Origin: Crassaminicella profunda | Lineage (GTDB): Bacteria > Bacillota > Clostridia > Peptostreptococcales > Thermotaleaceae | Direction: 5' to 3' | Assembly: GCF_019884785.1 (NCBI RefSeq) | Contig: NZ_CP082326.1 | Span: 401,355 to 465,354 of the forward strand | Length of the DNA: 64,000 nt | Shown here: piece after piece, positions 7,819 to 15,838 of the stretch | How positions within the stretch are numbered: the first letter of the stretch is position 1 | Layout of the letters: every line of letters starts with the position of its first letter | Notes under the pieces: model-generated | What the model saw: the letters and a program-made list of their open reading frames with translations, nothing else | Databases searched by the model: none | Told to the model about the DNA's origin: nothing | Position numbers and translations under genes: made by a program

Positions 7819-7845
7819 GCTAATAAGACAATTTTTAGGTAAAAT
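7817..7845 (+). promoter_or_regulatory. Putative promoter of the acpS operon
   Basis: TTGCTA (7817-7822) and TAAAAT (7840-7845) are 17 bases apart. The -35 box starts in the T-run of the preceding terminator, so the two units are packed together. Confidence 0.5.
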
Positions 7846-7874
7846 ATAACTATGGAAAATAGATTGGAGATAAA

Positions 7875-8246
7875 ATGATGAAAGGAATAGGAATAGATAT
7901 TATAGAAATAGAAAGAGTATCTAATGCTATAGCTAGGAATGATAAATTCCTACAGAGGATATTTACAACAAAAGAGATGGATTATTTTTCAATGATTAAT
8001 TATCGCAGGAACACCATTGCTGGAAATTTTGCAGCAAAAGAGGCTGTTATGAAATCATTGGGAACGGGGCTTAGAAACTTTAAGTGGACAGATATAGAAA
8101 TATATAGGGACGCGTTAGGAAAACCACATGTCTTTCTTTATAATAATGCAAAAAAAATAGCAGAAGACCAAGGGATTAAAGAAATACTTATAAGTATTTC
8201 TCATAGCAGAGATTATGCTATAGCACAAGCTTTTGCAAATGAATAA
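7875..8246 (+). CDS. acpS: Holo-[acyl-carrier-protein] synthase
   Basis: AcpS transfers 4'-phosphopantetheine from CoA to acyl carrier protein, activating it for fatty-acid synthesis. The 123-residue length is typical. The N-terminal GIGIDIIEIERV carries the metal-binding Asp8, and FAAKEAVMKSLGTG carries the metal-binding Glu56 with the CoA-binding Lys. Two ATG codons (7875, 7878) follow GGAGA, and either may start the protein. It opens the operon acpS-nnr-gerS-like-alr, a common clostridial order. Confidence 0.96.
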   Translation: MMKGIGIDIIEIERVSNAIARNDKFLQRIFTTKEMDYFSMINYRRNTIAGNFAAKEAVMKSLGTGLRNFKWTDIEIYRDALGKPHVFLYNNAKKIAEDQGIKEILISISHSRDYAIAQAFANE

Positions 8247-8286
8247 AGAATGATTAAGGGAACAGCCATAAGGAGTGAATTTTTTT

Positions 8287-9840
8287 ATGAAAATTGTAAA
8301 TAGTGAACAAATAAAACAATTAGATCATATGGCAATGGAGGAGTTTTTCATACCAGGTATAATATTGATGGAAAATGCAGGGGTAGCTGTTGCTCATGAA
8401 ATTTTAAAATCTGTTAAGAAGAAAGAAAATAAAGAAGTTATTATTGTTTGTGGATTAGGAAATAATGGTGGAGATGGTTTTGTTGCAGCAAGGCATTTAT
8501 TCAACAAAGGAATACCTGTAAAGGTATTTATTATAGGAAATCCATCGGATATAAGTGGAGATGCAAAAATAAACTATGATATTATTCATAAATTGGAAAT
8601 AGATATTCAGATTTTAGTAGGTGTGAATAATTTAAAGAAGTTTTCAGAAATAATCAAAACTTGTAGTATTATAGTGGATGGTATTTTTGGGACAGGATTA
8701 AAAAGAGAAATTGATGGATTGATTGGGGAAATTATTCATACAATTAATGAATCAGAAAAAGAAGTGATATCTATTGATATCCCATCAGGAATCAGTGCAA
8801 ATAATGGAGCTGTTTATGGTACAGCAGTGAAGGCAGACAAAACTGTGGTCTTGGCACTTCCTAAAATTGGAAACCTCAATTATCCGGGAGCAGATTATGT
8901 AGGAGAGCTGATTTTAAAGGACATTGGGATTCCACAAAAAGCTATTGAAAAGATGCAGTTAAATACAAACTTTATTACAATGGATATGGTTAGAGAGATT
9001 ATGCCTGTTAGAAACAGAGATACGCATAAGGGAAGTTATGGGAAAGCTTATATTGTAGCAGGGTCTACAGGTATGACTGGGGCTGCAATTCTTTCTTGTG
9101 AAGCGGCACTTAAAAGTGGTGTAGGAATCATTAAAATGCCCGTTCCACAAAGTTTAAATACCATTATGGAAACAAGGCTTACAGAGGTGATTACAGTACC
9201 TTTACCTGAATTTAAAAAAGGTGTTGTAGGGATTCGTGATATTGAAAAAATCCTTAAAACAATGGAAGAAAGTAATGTGATGGCTATAGGACCGGGTAGT
9301 GGAAGAAGTAGAGAACTTGAAGAGCTTTTAAGAAATATTTTAGAACATACAAATAAGCCTATGATCTTAGATGCAGATGCATTGAATTCCTTGGCCAATA
9401 GAAAAGAATTTTTAAATTTAATCAAGTGTCCAACTATTATGACGCCTCATGTAGGAGAGATGGCAAGGTTGACAGACCTTGAGATTGATTATATAAACAA
9501 CAATAGAATAGCGGTAGCAACAGAGTTTGCTAAAAAGTGGAATGTAGTAGTGGTATTAAAGGGAGCAAGAACAATTGTAGCAGGACCAAAGGAAGAAATA
9601 TTTATCAATACAACGGGGAATCCAGGTATGGCTACAGCAGGAAGTGGAGATGTACTTACAGGGATTGTAACAGGACTTGTTGCACAAGGAATAGAGCCGT
9701 TAAAAGCAGCTGTTGCAGGTGTCTATATTCATGGAAAAGCAGGAGATATAGCAGCAGAAAAGTTTGGTGAATATGGTTTAGTAGCATCTGATATTTTAAA
9801 AGAAATTCCTTTTGCCATAAAGGAAGTTGTAGGAAGATAA
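8287..9840 (+). CDS. nnr: Bifunctional NAD(P)H-hydrate epimerase / ADP-dependent dehydratase
   Basis: The enzyme repairs hydrated, inactive NAD(P)H. The N-terminal YjeF_N domain (about 1-210) epimerises R-NAD(P)HX and shows CGLGNNGGDGFVAARHL. The C-terminal carbohydrate-kinase-like domain (about 225-517) dehydrates the S form and shows TPHVGEMARL and the nucleotide/anion-hole motif GMATAGSGDVLTGI. The length of 517 residues fits the fused bacterial form. ATG 8287 is chosen because a GTG at 8275 lies inside the AAGGAG ribosome site. It follows acpS by 40 bases. Confidence 0.96.
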   Translation: MKIVNSEQIKQLDHMAMEEFFIPGIILMENAGVAVAHEILKSVKKKENKEVIIVCGLGNNGGDGFVAARHLFNKGIPVKVFIIGNPSDISGDAKINYDIIHKLEIDIQILVGVNNLKKFSEIIKTCSIIVDGIFGTGLKREIDGLIGEIIHTINESEKEVISIDIPSGISANNGAVYGTAVKADKTVVLALPKIGNLNYPGADYVGELILKDIGIPQKAIEKMQLNTNFITMDMVREIMPVRNRDTHKGSYGKAYIVAGSTGMTGAAILSCEAALKSGVGIIKMPVPQSLNTIMETRLTEVITVPLPEFKKGVVGIRDIEKILKTMEESNVMAIGPGSGRSRELEELLRNILEHTNKPMILDADALNSLANRKEFLNLIKCPTIMTPHVGEMARLTDLEIDYINNNRIAVATEFAKKWNVVVVLKGARTIVAGPKEEIFINTTGNPGMATAGSGDVLTGIVTGLVAQGIEPLKAAVAGVYIHGKAGDIAAEKFGEYGLVASDILKEIPFAIKEVVGR

Positions 9841-9866
9841 ATATAAATGCATAAGAGAGATGAATT

Positions 9867-9905
9867 CCACGTAAAGATGAATATAGGAATTTTTACGTGG
9901 AGGGG
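9867..9905 (+). promoter_or_regulatory. Hairpin abutting the ribosome site of the GerS-like gene
   Basis: CCACGTAAA (9867-9875) pairs perfectly with TTTACGTGG (9892-9900). The last two G of the stem are the first two of the GGAGGGG ribosome site (9899-9905), and ATG follows at 9911. There is no T-run after the stem, so it is not a terminator. It might lower or tune translation of the lipoprotein. Confidence 0.45.
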
Positions 9906-9910
9906 TTATA

Positions 9911-10534
9911 ATGAGAAGTAGAAGGATAATATGGATTATTTTACTTATTATGTTTATTGTAGGGTGTGAACCTAAAACAGAACAAGAACTATTTTATAAA
10001 GCCCAAAAGAAGTTAAATAAAATGGAAAGCTATAGCTGCCAAGTAGAAATAATTTCTACAGGGAATAAAAATCCAGAAAAACATACCATGAAGCAATGGT
10101 TTAAAAAGCCTAATAAATATAAATTAGAAGTAATAGGTCCCAAAGATTCAAAGGGGAAAATGATTATAGGTAATGGAAATAAGGCTTGGATTTATCATCC
10201 AGGAATTGAGCAGACTTGGATGATGGAGGAATTTTTAAATTCTGAGGAGCAAAATATGTTTTTAGGATATTTTATAAGAAATTCTCTAAATTCAGAACAG
10301 GTGAAGGGGAGTATAGAAAAATTAGAAAAAAAGGAATATATTAAGATCGATACAGATATTCCAGGGAATCATGTATATTATCATAAAGAACGATTATGGA
10401 TAGATCTAGATGCGTTAGAACCTTATTTATTAGAGGTATTTGACATAAAGGGTGAAAAAAGAATAGAGATAAAATACAGTGACTTTCAGTATAATCCAAA
10501 GCTTGGAGATGAGATGTTTTTAATGACTAAATGA
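9911..10534 (+). CDS. GerS-like lipoprotein (LolA-type fold)
   Basis: A 207-residue lipoprotein with a hydrophobic N-terminal segment and a lipobox ending IVGC (Cys at about 19). The mature part has LolA/DUF4292-like beta-strand features: KMESYSCQVEI, MKQWFKKPNKYKLEV, KMIIGNGNKAWIYHP and a terminal YNPKLGDEMFLM. In Clostridioides difficile the germination lipoprotein GerS lies directly beside alr2 and is needed for cortex modification by CwlD. The same adjacency here (54 bases to alr) supports a GerS-family call. Sequence identity could not be measured, so a general LolA-like lipoprotein remains possible. Confidence 0.7.
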   Translation: MRSRRIIWIILLIMFIVGCEPKTEQELFYKAQKKLNKMESYSCQVEIISTGNKNPEKHTMKQWFKKPNKYKLEVIGPKDSKGKMIIGNGNKAWIYHPGIEQTWMMEEFLNSEEQNMFLGYFIRNSLNSEQVKGSIEKLEKKEYIKIDTDIPGNHVYYHKERLWIDLDALEPYLLEVFDIKGEKRIEIKYSDFQYNPKLGDEMFLMTK

Positions 10535-10588
10535 TTTTTTTACTTAGGTTACAAAGGATAACATACATAAAAAAATGGGGGGATAAAA

Positions 10589-11764
10589 ATGTTATCATTA
10601 GAAAAAACAAGACCTGTGTGGGCTGAAATTAATTTAGATCATCTTGCTCACAACATGAAAGAAATTAGAAAGGTCGTAAGAAAGGATACATTGGTAACTG
10701 CTGTAATTAAAGCCAATGGATATGGTCATGGAGCTGTAGAAATTGGAGAAACACTTCTTCAAAATGGAGCAGATCGATTTGCTGTTGCAACACTTTCAGA
10801 AGCATTAGAGCTAAGACGTGTATACAAAGATGTACCTATATTGATTTTAGGATATACACCAGAGAGTAATGCTGAAGAAATTATAAAAAATAAAATTATC
10901 CAGACCATCTATTCATTAGAACAAGCAAAGAAGTTTTCAGAAAAAGCACAAGAACTAAAGAAAGAAGTAATCTTTCATATTAAATTGGATACAGGTATGA
11001 GTAGAATAGGATTTCAACCTAATGAAGGATCAGTTTCTATCGTAAAAGAAATAGCTAATTTACCAAATGTAATGTTAGAAGGTATGTTTACGCATTTTGC
11101 AGTAGCAGATGCAGTAGATAAAACTTTTACGTATGGACAGTATGAAAAGTTTATACATTTTTCGAATAGGTTAAAAACAGAAGGAATAAATATTAAAGTA
11201 AAGCATGTATCTAATAGTGCAGGGATTATTGATTTACCTGAAATGAATTTAGATATGGTTCGTGCTGGGGTGATTCTTTATGGATTGTATCCATCAGATG
11301 AAGTAAGAAAAGATGTGATTAAGCTAAAGCCAGCTCTTGCACTTAAGGCAAAAATTAGTCATGTAAAAGAGTTAGATCAAGAGATTGGCATTAGTTATGG
11401 ATTAAAATATGTGACAGATAAAAAATCAAAGATTGCTACCATTCCTATTGGATATGCAGACGGGTTTACAAGAATGTTATCAGGAAAAGCAGAAGCTTTG
11501 GTAGCTGGTAAGAAAGTACCTGTTGTAGGTAGAATTTGTATGGATCAATGTATGCTTGATGTAACAGATGTAGAAAATGTTCAGGTTGGAGATGAAGTGA
11601 TTTTAATAGGAACAGATGGAAATAATACCATATTAGCAGATGACATTGGAAATTTATTGGATACTATCAACTATGAAATTGTATGTATGGTTGGAAGACG
11701 TATTCCAAGAGTTTATATTAAAAATAATGAAGTGATAAAAATAAAAGATTATTTACAGGAGTAA
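10589..11764 (+). CDS. alr: Alanine racemase
   Basis: Alr is a PLP enzyme that interconverts L- and D-alanine for peptidoglycan. The 391 residues fit the family. The PLP-binding Lys41 lies in AVIKANGYGHG, the second catalytic base Tyr270 lies in GISYGLKYV, and the substrate loop IGYADGFTRML and VGRICMDQCMLDVT segments follow. GGGGGGA precedes the ATG. It lies between a GerS-like gene and the EndoAI/EndoA pair. The first link hints at a spore or germination role (D-alanine is a germination effector in many spore-formers), but a housekeeping role is equally possible. Confidence 0.97.
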   Translation: MLSLEKTRPVWAEINLDHLAHNMKEIRKVVRKDTLVTAVIKANGYGHGAVEIGETLLQNGADRFAVATLSEALELRRVYKDVPILILGYTPESNAEEIIKNKIIQTIYSLEQAKKFSEKAQELKKEVIFHIKLDTGMSRIGFQPNEGSVSIVKEIANLPNVMLEGMFTHFAVADAVDKTFTYGQYEKFIHFSNRLKTEGINIKVKHVSNSAGIIDLPEMNLDMVRAGVILYGLYPSDEVRKDVIKLKPALALKAKISHVKELDQEIGISYGLKYVTDKKSKIATIPIGYADGFTRMLSGKAEALVAGKKVPVVGRICMDQCMLDVTDVENVQVGDEVILIGTDGNNTILADDIGNLLDTINYEIVCMVGRRIPRVYIKNNEVIKIKDYLQE

Positions 11765-11802
11765 CGTAAATTTTGGAAATATCGTATAAAAAAGTAGTCA
11801 TA

Positions 11803-11832
11803 TTGACACACTTATAATGAATAGTATATAAT
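11803..11832 (+). promoter_or_regulatory. Putative promoter of the toxin-antitoxin pair
   Basis: A consensus TTGACA (11803-11808) and TATAAT (11827-11832) are 18 bases apart, about 85 bases upstream of the antitoxin. TAATGTGG occurs at 11829-11836, overlapping the -10, and again at 11856-11863, so it may be an autoregulatory operator. Confidence 0.75.
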
Positions 11833-11918
11833 GTGGTATATCTTTTAATATATACTAATGTGGATACGAATGCCTTTATATAGATTTATTTATTTTTAAA
11901 ATTTCAGGAGGTGCCCAT

Positions 11919-12194
11919 ATGGCTGAGTCTAAACGAATTATGATTAGTTTACCCAATACCCTTTTACAAGAAGTAGATGATATTGTAGCAATGGATAAAA
12001 AAAACAGAAGTGAATTTATTAGAGAAGCGATGAAATTATATATTCGAGAGAGGCGTAAGATTCAAATAAGAGAAAGTATGAAAAAGGGATATAGGGAAAT
12101 GGGAGCTATGAATTTAGCTTTATCGGAAGTAGGATTAGATATGGATGCGGATGCACTATATAACTATGAAGCCAAGCTTGCGGAGTGTGAGTAG
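11919..12194 (+). CDS. ndoAI: EndoAI-type antitoxin (ribbon-helix-helix)
   Basis: A 91-residue protein whose N-terminal [37 protein letters not shown] is a classical CopG/MetJ ribbon-helix-helix, used for dimerisation and DNA binding. The C-terminal part would wrap the toxin. It matches Bacillus subtilis EndoAI in size and in its position behind alr. AGGAGG precedes the ATG. It probably represses its own promoter, where an 8-bp direct repeat is visible. Its TAG stop is 1 base before the toxin start. Confidence 0.9.
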   Translation: MAESKRIMISLPNTLLQEVDDIVAMDKKNRSEFIREAMKLYIRERRKIQIRESMKKGYREMGAMNLALSEVGLDMDADALYNYEAKLAECE

Positions 12195-12195
12195 T

Positions 12196-12546
12196 GTGAT
12201 TGTAAAAAGAGGAGATATTTTTTATGCAGATCTTAGTCCTGTTGTTGGTTCAGAACAAGGAGGAGTAAGACCCGTTCTTGTGGTTCAGAACAACATAGGA
12301 AACAAATATAGTCCTACGGTTATTGTGGCTGCAATTACTTCACAAATCAATAAAGCAAAGCTTCCTACTCATATTGAAATTAGTGCCTCAGAATATGGAT
12401 TAACAAAAGACTCGGTGGTATTATTAGAACAAGTTCGGACTATTGATAAAAGAAGATTGAGAGAAAAAATAGGGCACTCTGATGATGAGATGATGGATAA
12501 GGTAAATGAAGCGTTATTAATTAGTTTCGGATTAATAGATTTTTAA
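12196..12546 (+). CDS. ndoA: EndoA/MazF-type mRNA interferase toxin
   Basis: EndoA cleaves single-stranded mRNA at short specific sites. The protein from GTG 12196 is 116 residues, the same length as B. subtilis EndoA, and starts [20 protein letters not shown] with the conserved catalytic Arg region. [27 protein letters not shown] and [13 protein letters not shown] follow. The GTG start is preferred over an ATG at 12145 that overlaps the antitoxin, because family members begin at this residue and GGAG lies ten bases upstream. It is translationally adjacent to the antitoxin. Confidence 0.95.
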   Translation: MIVKRGDIFYADLSPVVGSEQGGVRPVLVVQNNIGNKYSPTVIVAAITSQINKAKLPTHIEISASEYGLTKDSVVLLEQVRTIDKRRLREKIGHSDDEMMDKVNEALLISFGLIDF

Positions 12547-12553
12547 AATATAG

Positions 12554-12590
12554 AAATGAGTTATTACTTTTAAGTAATAGCTCATTTTTT
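12554..12590 (+). terminator. Rho-independent terminator after ndoA
   Basis: A 15-bp stem (12554-12568 with 12573-12587, one G-U) with a TTTA loop runs into a T-run. Confidence 0.9.
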
Positions 12591-12873
12591 ATTTTCTAGA
12601 GGATTAAAAAAGTGAAGATTATAATTTTGTATAAAGTAGTATAGTCAGAAATATTTACTAGATACAATAATATTTACATATTATTGTAATATATTCGTAA
12701 CCTTATTTTTATATTATACTGATATAATGGAGTTAGATTCATGACAATAAATAACAGCATTTGCGAAATATAGTACAAATTTTATCATGATGGAACAATT
12801 TCTTTAAATATTTCGTCCATAGGATAAGGAAGTCCATAGGGGAAAGTTTCCATATAGAGAGGAGAAATAGAAG
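12591..12873 (+). promoter_or_regulatory. Intergenic leader: 10-bp inverted repeat, extended -10, structured 5' UTR
   Basis: This gene-free stretch holds a perfect inverted repeat, TACAATAATA and TATTATTGTA around a 6-base spacer (12663-12688), which looks like an operator. An extended -10, TGATATAAT, lies at 12720-12728. The 140-base leader that follows contains CGAAATAT (12763-12770) complementary to ATATTTCG (12807-12814), and the word GTCCATAGG twice near 12817 and 12832. No known riboswitch class was recognised. Confidence 0.45.
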
Positions 12874-15699
12874 ATGCAGAAATGGAAAAAAATATTATTT
12901 TCTTTTGGTTTGGCGTGTTCCATTACCTTTGTGAATATACCAAACTTTGTTTATGCAGATTGGAATCATTCTGTTTATGAAGAAAAAAATGAAAATTACA
13001 TAGGAAAAGGAATTAAGCATGAACAAATACGTAAGTTTACAGATAATGGGTGGGTCAATATCAATGTAATTCGAGTAAATTTAGATGACAAAGATACAAA
13101 TTTAGATTTGTTATTTCACCAAAATGGATTAAATAAAAAGGCGAGATTATCAGAACTTGTAGGTCAAAGAGAAAATATGATAGGAGCTATTAATGGAGAT
13201 TTTTTCAGTATGAAAACAGCTGCAACCATTGGACCAATGGTGAAAGATGGAGAACTCCTTACCACTACATCCTATACGGAGCATATGGTTCCTACTTTTA
13301 ATTTAACAAAGGAAAATAACCCTTTTATTCAAAATTGGGCAAATTCTAAAATTACACTCACAAATGAAAATACTGGGTTTGAATTATCAGTTCTTGCAGT
13401 AAATAAAGAATCTGATTATGAAAATACATGCATTCTTTATACGTCAAAATGGGGAGAAAAAACACCAGCCCTTAGTTCAAAACTTACAAGTGGTATAGAA
13501 TTGATCATAGAAGATCATAAGATTAAGAACATGGTACAAGCTGGGACGGGCAGTTATATACCTAATAATGGATATGTCTTATTTGCAGCAGGACAAAAGG
13601 CTGTAGAGATTGGACAAAACTTTGTTGTTGGAGATTCTATAGATTTTTCTGCTGAGACCAATCCTGATTTTTCCGATTTAGCATTAACCGTTGCTGGTGG
13701 GTCCATAATTGTGAAAGATGGGGACGTCATGTCTGATTATTATATGAATATAAAAGGAAAGCATCCAAGAACAGCTCTAGGAATATCAAGAGATGAAAGA
13801 GAGGTTTTCTTTGTTACCATAGATGGTAGAACCAAGTCTTTTACAGGAGTAAGACAAGATGAATTAGCACAAATTATGATTTCACTAGGGGCGTATAATG
13901 CCATTAACTTTGATGGTGGTGGTTCTACAGATATGGTACTAAGACCTTTAGGAGAAGAAAATAAAAAAGTAATTAATCATCCCTCAGGAGGTAGTGAAAG
14001 AAGGATTATGAATGGGATTGGAGCTATAAGTAATGCCCCTAAGGTTGATGAAATTGGAGGAATTATTCTAGAAGCTAAAGATGAAAATATGCTTATGAAT
14101 ACTTCAAAACAATTTACCCTAAAGGCATATGATAAAAATTACAATCCAATAGTGATAGATTCAAGCCAAGTAAAATGGATGGTTAGTGGTGTAAAGGGTG
14201 AATTTAATAATAATAGCTTCAAAGGAACAACATCAGGGGTTGGAGTTATTGCCGTAGAATATGAAGGTAAATATGCAAGCTTACCTATTCGTGTCATCGA
14301 TAATCCCGTAAGTTTAAAGGTATTTCCATCAAAAATATATATAGATAAAAATAAGAAAAAATTACTTAAAGTAAAAGTAATGGATAAGGATGGGTATGGT
14401 GCAACGGTGAATATGAATGAGTTGTATGTGGATATTCCATCTAATTTAGGAATGATAGACAGTGAAGGCTATTTTCAAAGCTCTAATGAATCGGGTTCAG
14501 GACTCATGAAAGTATCTTTTGGGGGTCTTAGTAGCTTTGTTCCAGTAGTGGTAGGATCAGAGGAAGAAATTGTAGATGATTTTGAAGACAATAATGGTTC
14601 TTTCTTATCTTATCCTGCAGAGGTAACTGGAGAATATGATTTAGCAGAGCATAGTAAGATGGGTAAGCTTTCAGGAAAGTTATCCTATGATTTTACGAGC
14701 ACAGACGCAACTCGGGCTGCTTATTTAGTGTTTGATGATGGGGGAATTAATTTTAATAAGGTACCTGAAAAAATTGGTATGTGGGTGTATGGCAATGAAA
14801 GTGGACATATGTTAAAGGCGAAAGTAGTAAATGGGGATGGAAATAGTACAAATATCACATTAGCACCGAGTATTGATTGGGAAGGATGGAAGTTTGTTGA
14901 AACTGCTATGCCGAAAACTATAAATAGTCCTTTTAAACTTGAAAGAATATATGTTGTTGAGACCAATACCCTTTCCAAAGATATTGGCGAAATTTATATG
15001 GATGATTTAACTGCATTTTATCCAAATAAATTTACAGGGAGTATTCCAAAAGCAGAGGAGTTTGTAGATAGTAGAAATAAAAAGTCTGACCTAAGGGGAA
15101 ATTCTTCCTTTAGATTGTTTGTAAGTGAATCTATCTCAATAAATCCATTAGGCGAGAATGGGGTAGCAGAAAAAATTGCTAAATTTTCTAATGAGATGGC
15201 GGAAATGAATTTATTTACAAAATCCATAGATCCTATAATAAAGGACAAGTTTAATCATTCGAGTATCATAGCAGGTGCGGGATATGGCTCTAGCACGCAC
15301 AAAAATACTTTATTTATCAATTTAGATAATCGTAAGGGTGGTTTACGAGAAACCAATTTTGAACAATGGGGTTGGTTCTTAAAACAAATGGAAAATGTAG
15401 AGAGTAAAAATGTATTTGTTACATTACCTAAGCCTTTGAATTTTAAAGATCCATTAGAAGAAAAACTATTTAAGGATACTCTTGAAAAATTAAAGACAGA
15501 AAAAAATGTAGATATTTGGGTGGTAACAGGAGAAAATGAACTATTCTCAGTATATCCAGAAGATGGCGTACACTATATGAATTTAAATAGGTATACTGTG
15601 GGTACGGATTTAGACCAATTTACGACTCCTAAAATGATACTATTTACTGTAAATGATGATGAAGTAACTTATGAAATTCTTTCTTTAGATGAAAAATAA
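12874..15699 (+). CDS. Secreted phosphodiester glycosidase (NAGPA) family protein, multidomain
   Basis: The 941-residue protein starts with a signal peptide (about 1-30). A NAGPA/phosphodiester-glycosidase domain (about 90-395) shows INGDFFSM, GGSIIVKDG, HPRTALGIS, FFVTIDGR and FDGGGS (346-351). A bacterial Ig-like stretch (about 400-560), a carbohydrate-binding-like beta domain (about 570-720, opening VDDFEDNNG) and a C-terminal region (about 745-941) that reads like a degenerate calcineurin-type phosphatase follow. In mammals the family uncovers mannose-6-phosphate; in bacteria it acts on exopolysaccharide or wall phosphodiesters. GAGGAG precedes the ATG. It is monocistronic between two terminators. 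Confidence 0.85.
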   Translation: MQKWKKILFSFGLACSITFVNIPNFVYADWNHSVYEEKNENYIGKGIKHEQIRKFTDNGWVNINVIRVNLDDKDTNLDLLFHQNGLNKKARLSELVGQRENMIGAINGDFFSMKTAATIGPMVKDGELLTTTSYTEHMVPTFNLTKENNPFIQNWANSKITLTNENTGFELSVLAVNKESDYENTCILYTSKWGEKTPALSSKLTSGIELIIEDHKIKNMVQAGTGSYIPNNGYVLFAAGQKAVEIGQNFVVGDSIDFSAETNPDFSDLALTVAGGSIIVKDGDVMSDYYMNIKGKHPRTALGISRDEREVFFVTIDGRTKSFTGVRQDELAQIMISLGAYNAINFDGGGSTDMVLRPLGEENKKVINHPSGGSERRIMNGIGAISNAPKVDEIGGIILEAKDENMLMNTSKQFTLKAYDKNYNPIVIDSSQVKWMVSGVKGEFNNNSFKGTTSGVGVIAVEYEGKYASLPIRVIDNPVSLKVFPSKIYIDKNKKKLLKVKVMDKDGYGATVNMNELYVDIPSNLGMIDSEGYFQSSNESGSGLMKVSFGGLSSFVPVVVGSEEEIVDDFEDNNGSFLSYPAEVTGEYDLAEHSKMGKLSGKLSYDFTSTDATRAAYLVFDDGGINFNKVPEKIGMWVYGNESGHMLKAKVVNGDGNSTNITLAPSIDWEGWKFVETAMPKTINSPFKLERIYVVETNTLSKDIGEIYMDDLTAFYPNKFTGSIPKAEEFVDSRNKKSDLRGNSSFRLFVSESISINPLGENGVAEKIAKFSNEMAEMNLFTKSIDPIIKDKFNHSSIIAGAGYGSSTHKNTLFINLDNRKGGLRETNFEQWGWFLKQMENVESKNVFVTLPKPLNFKDPLEEKLFKDTLEKLKTEKNVDIWVVTGENELFSVYPEDGVHYMNLNRYTVGTDLDQFTTPKMILFTVNDDEVTYEILSLDEK

Positions 15700-15715
15700 A
15701 TAAAAAAGGGAAAAT

Positions 15716-15747
15716 CACGCTTTAAGTATTTAAAAGCGTGGTTTTTT
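15716..15747 (+). terminator. Rho-independent terminator
   Basis: CACGCTTT (15716-15723) pairs with AAAGCGTG (15733-15740), followed by GTTTTTT, 17 bases after the glycosidase stop. Confidence 0.88.
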
Positions 15748-15784
15748 ATATTTAAAGGAGCTCTGTGCAATATATAAAAGCATA

Positions 15785-15814
15785 TGGTATTATATTCTAA
15801 GAATACAGTATTCT
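15785..15814 (+). promoter_or_regulatory. Extended -10 promoter with a 7-bp palindrome at the start site
   Basis: TGGTATTAT (15785-15793) is an extended -10, with GTGCAA 17 bases upstream as a poor -35. The perfect palindrome AGAATAC-A-GTATTCT (15800-15814) covers the predicted start site, which suggests a repressor site, possibly for the regulator encoded next. Confidence 0.45.
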
Positions 15815-15838
15815 ATAGATTGAAAGGGGTTCATAAGT

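Noticed and set aside
12145..12195. ATG 12145 as the start of EndoA
   Set aside because: It would overlap the antitoxin by 50 bases and add 17 residues absent from EndoA proteins. GTG 12196 gives the exact family length.
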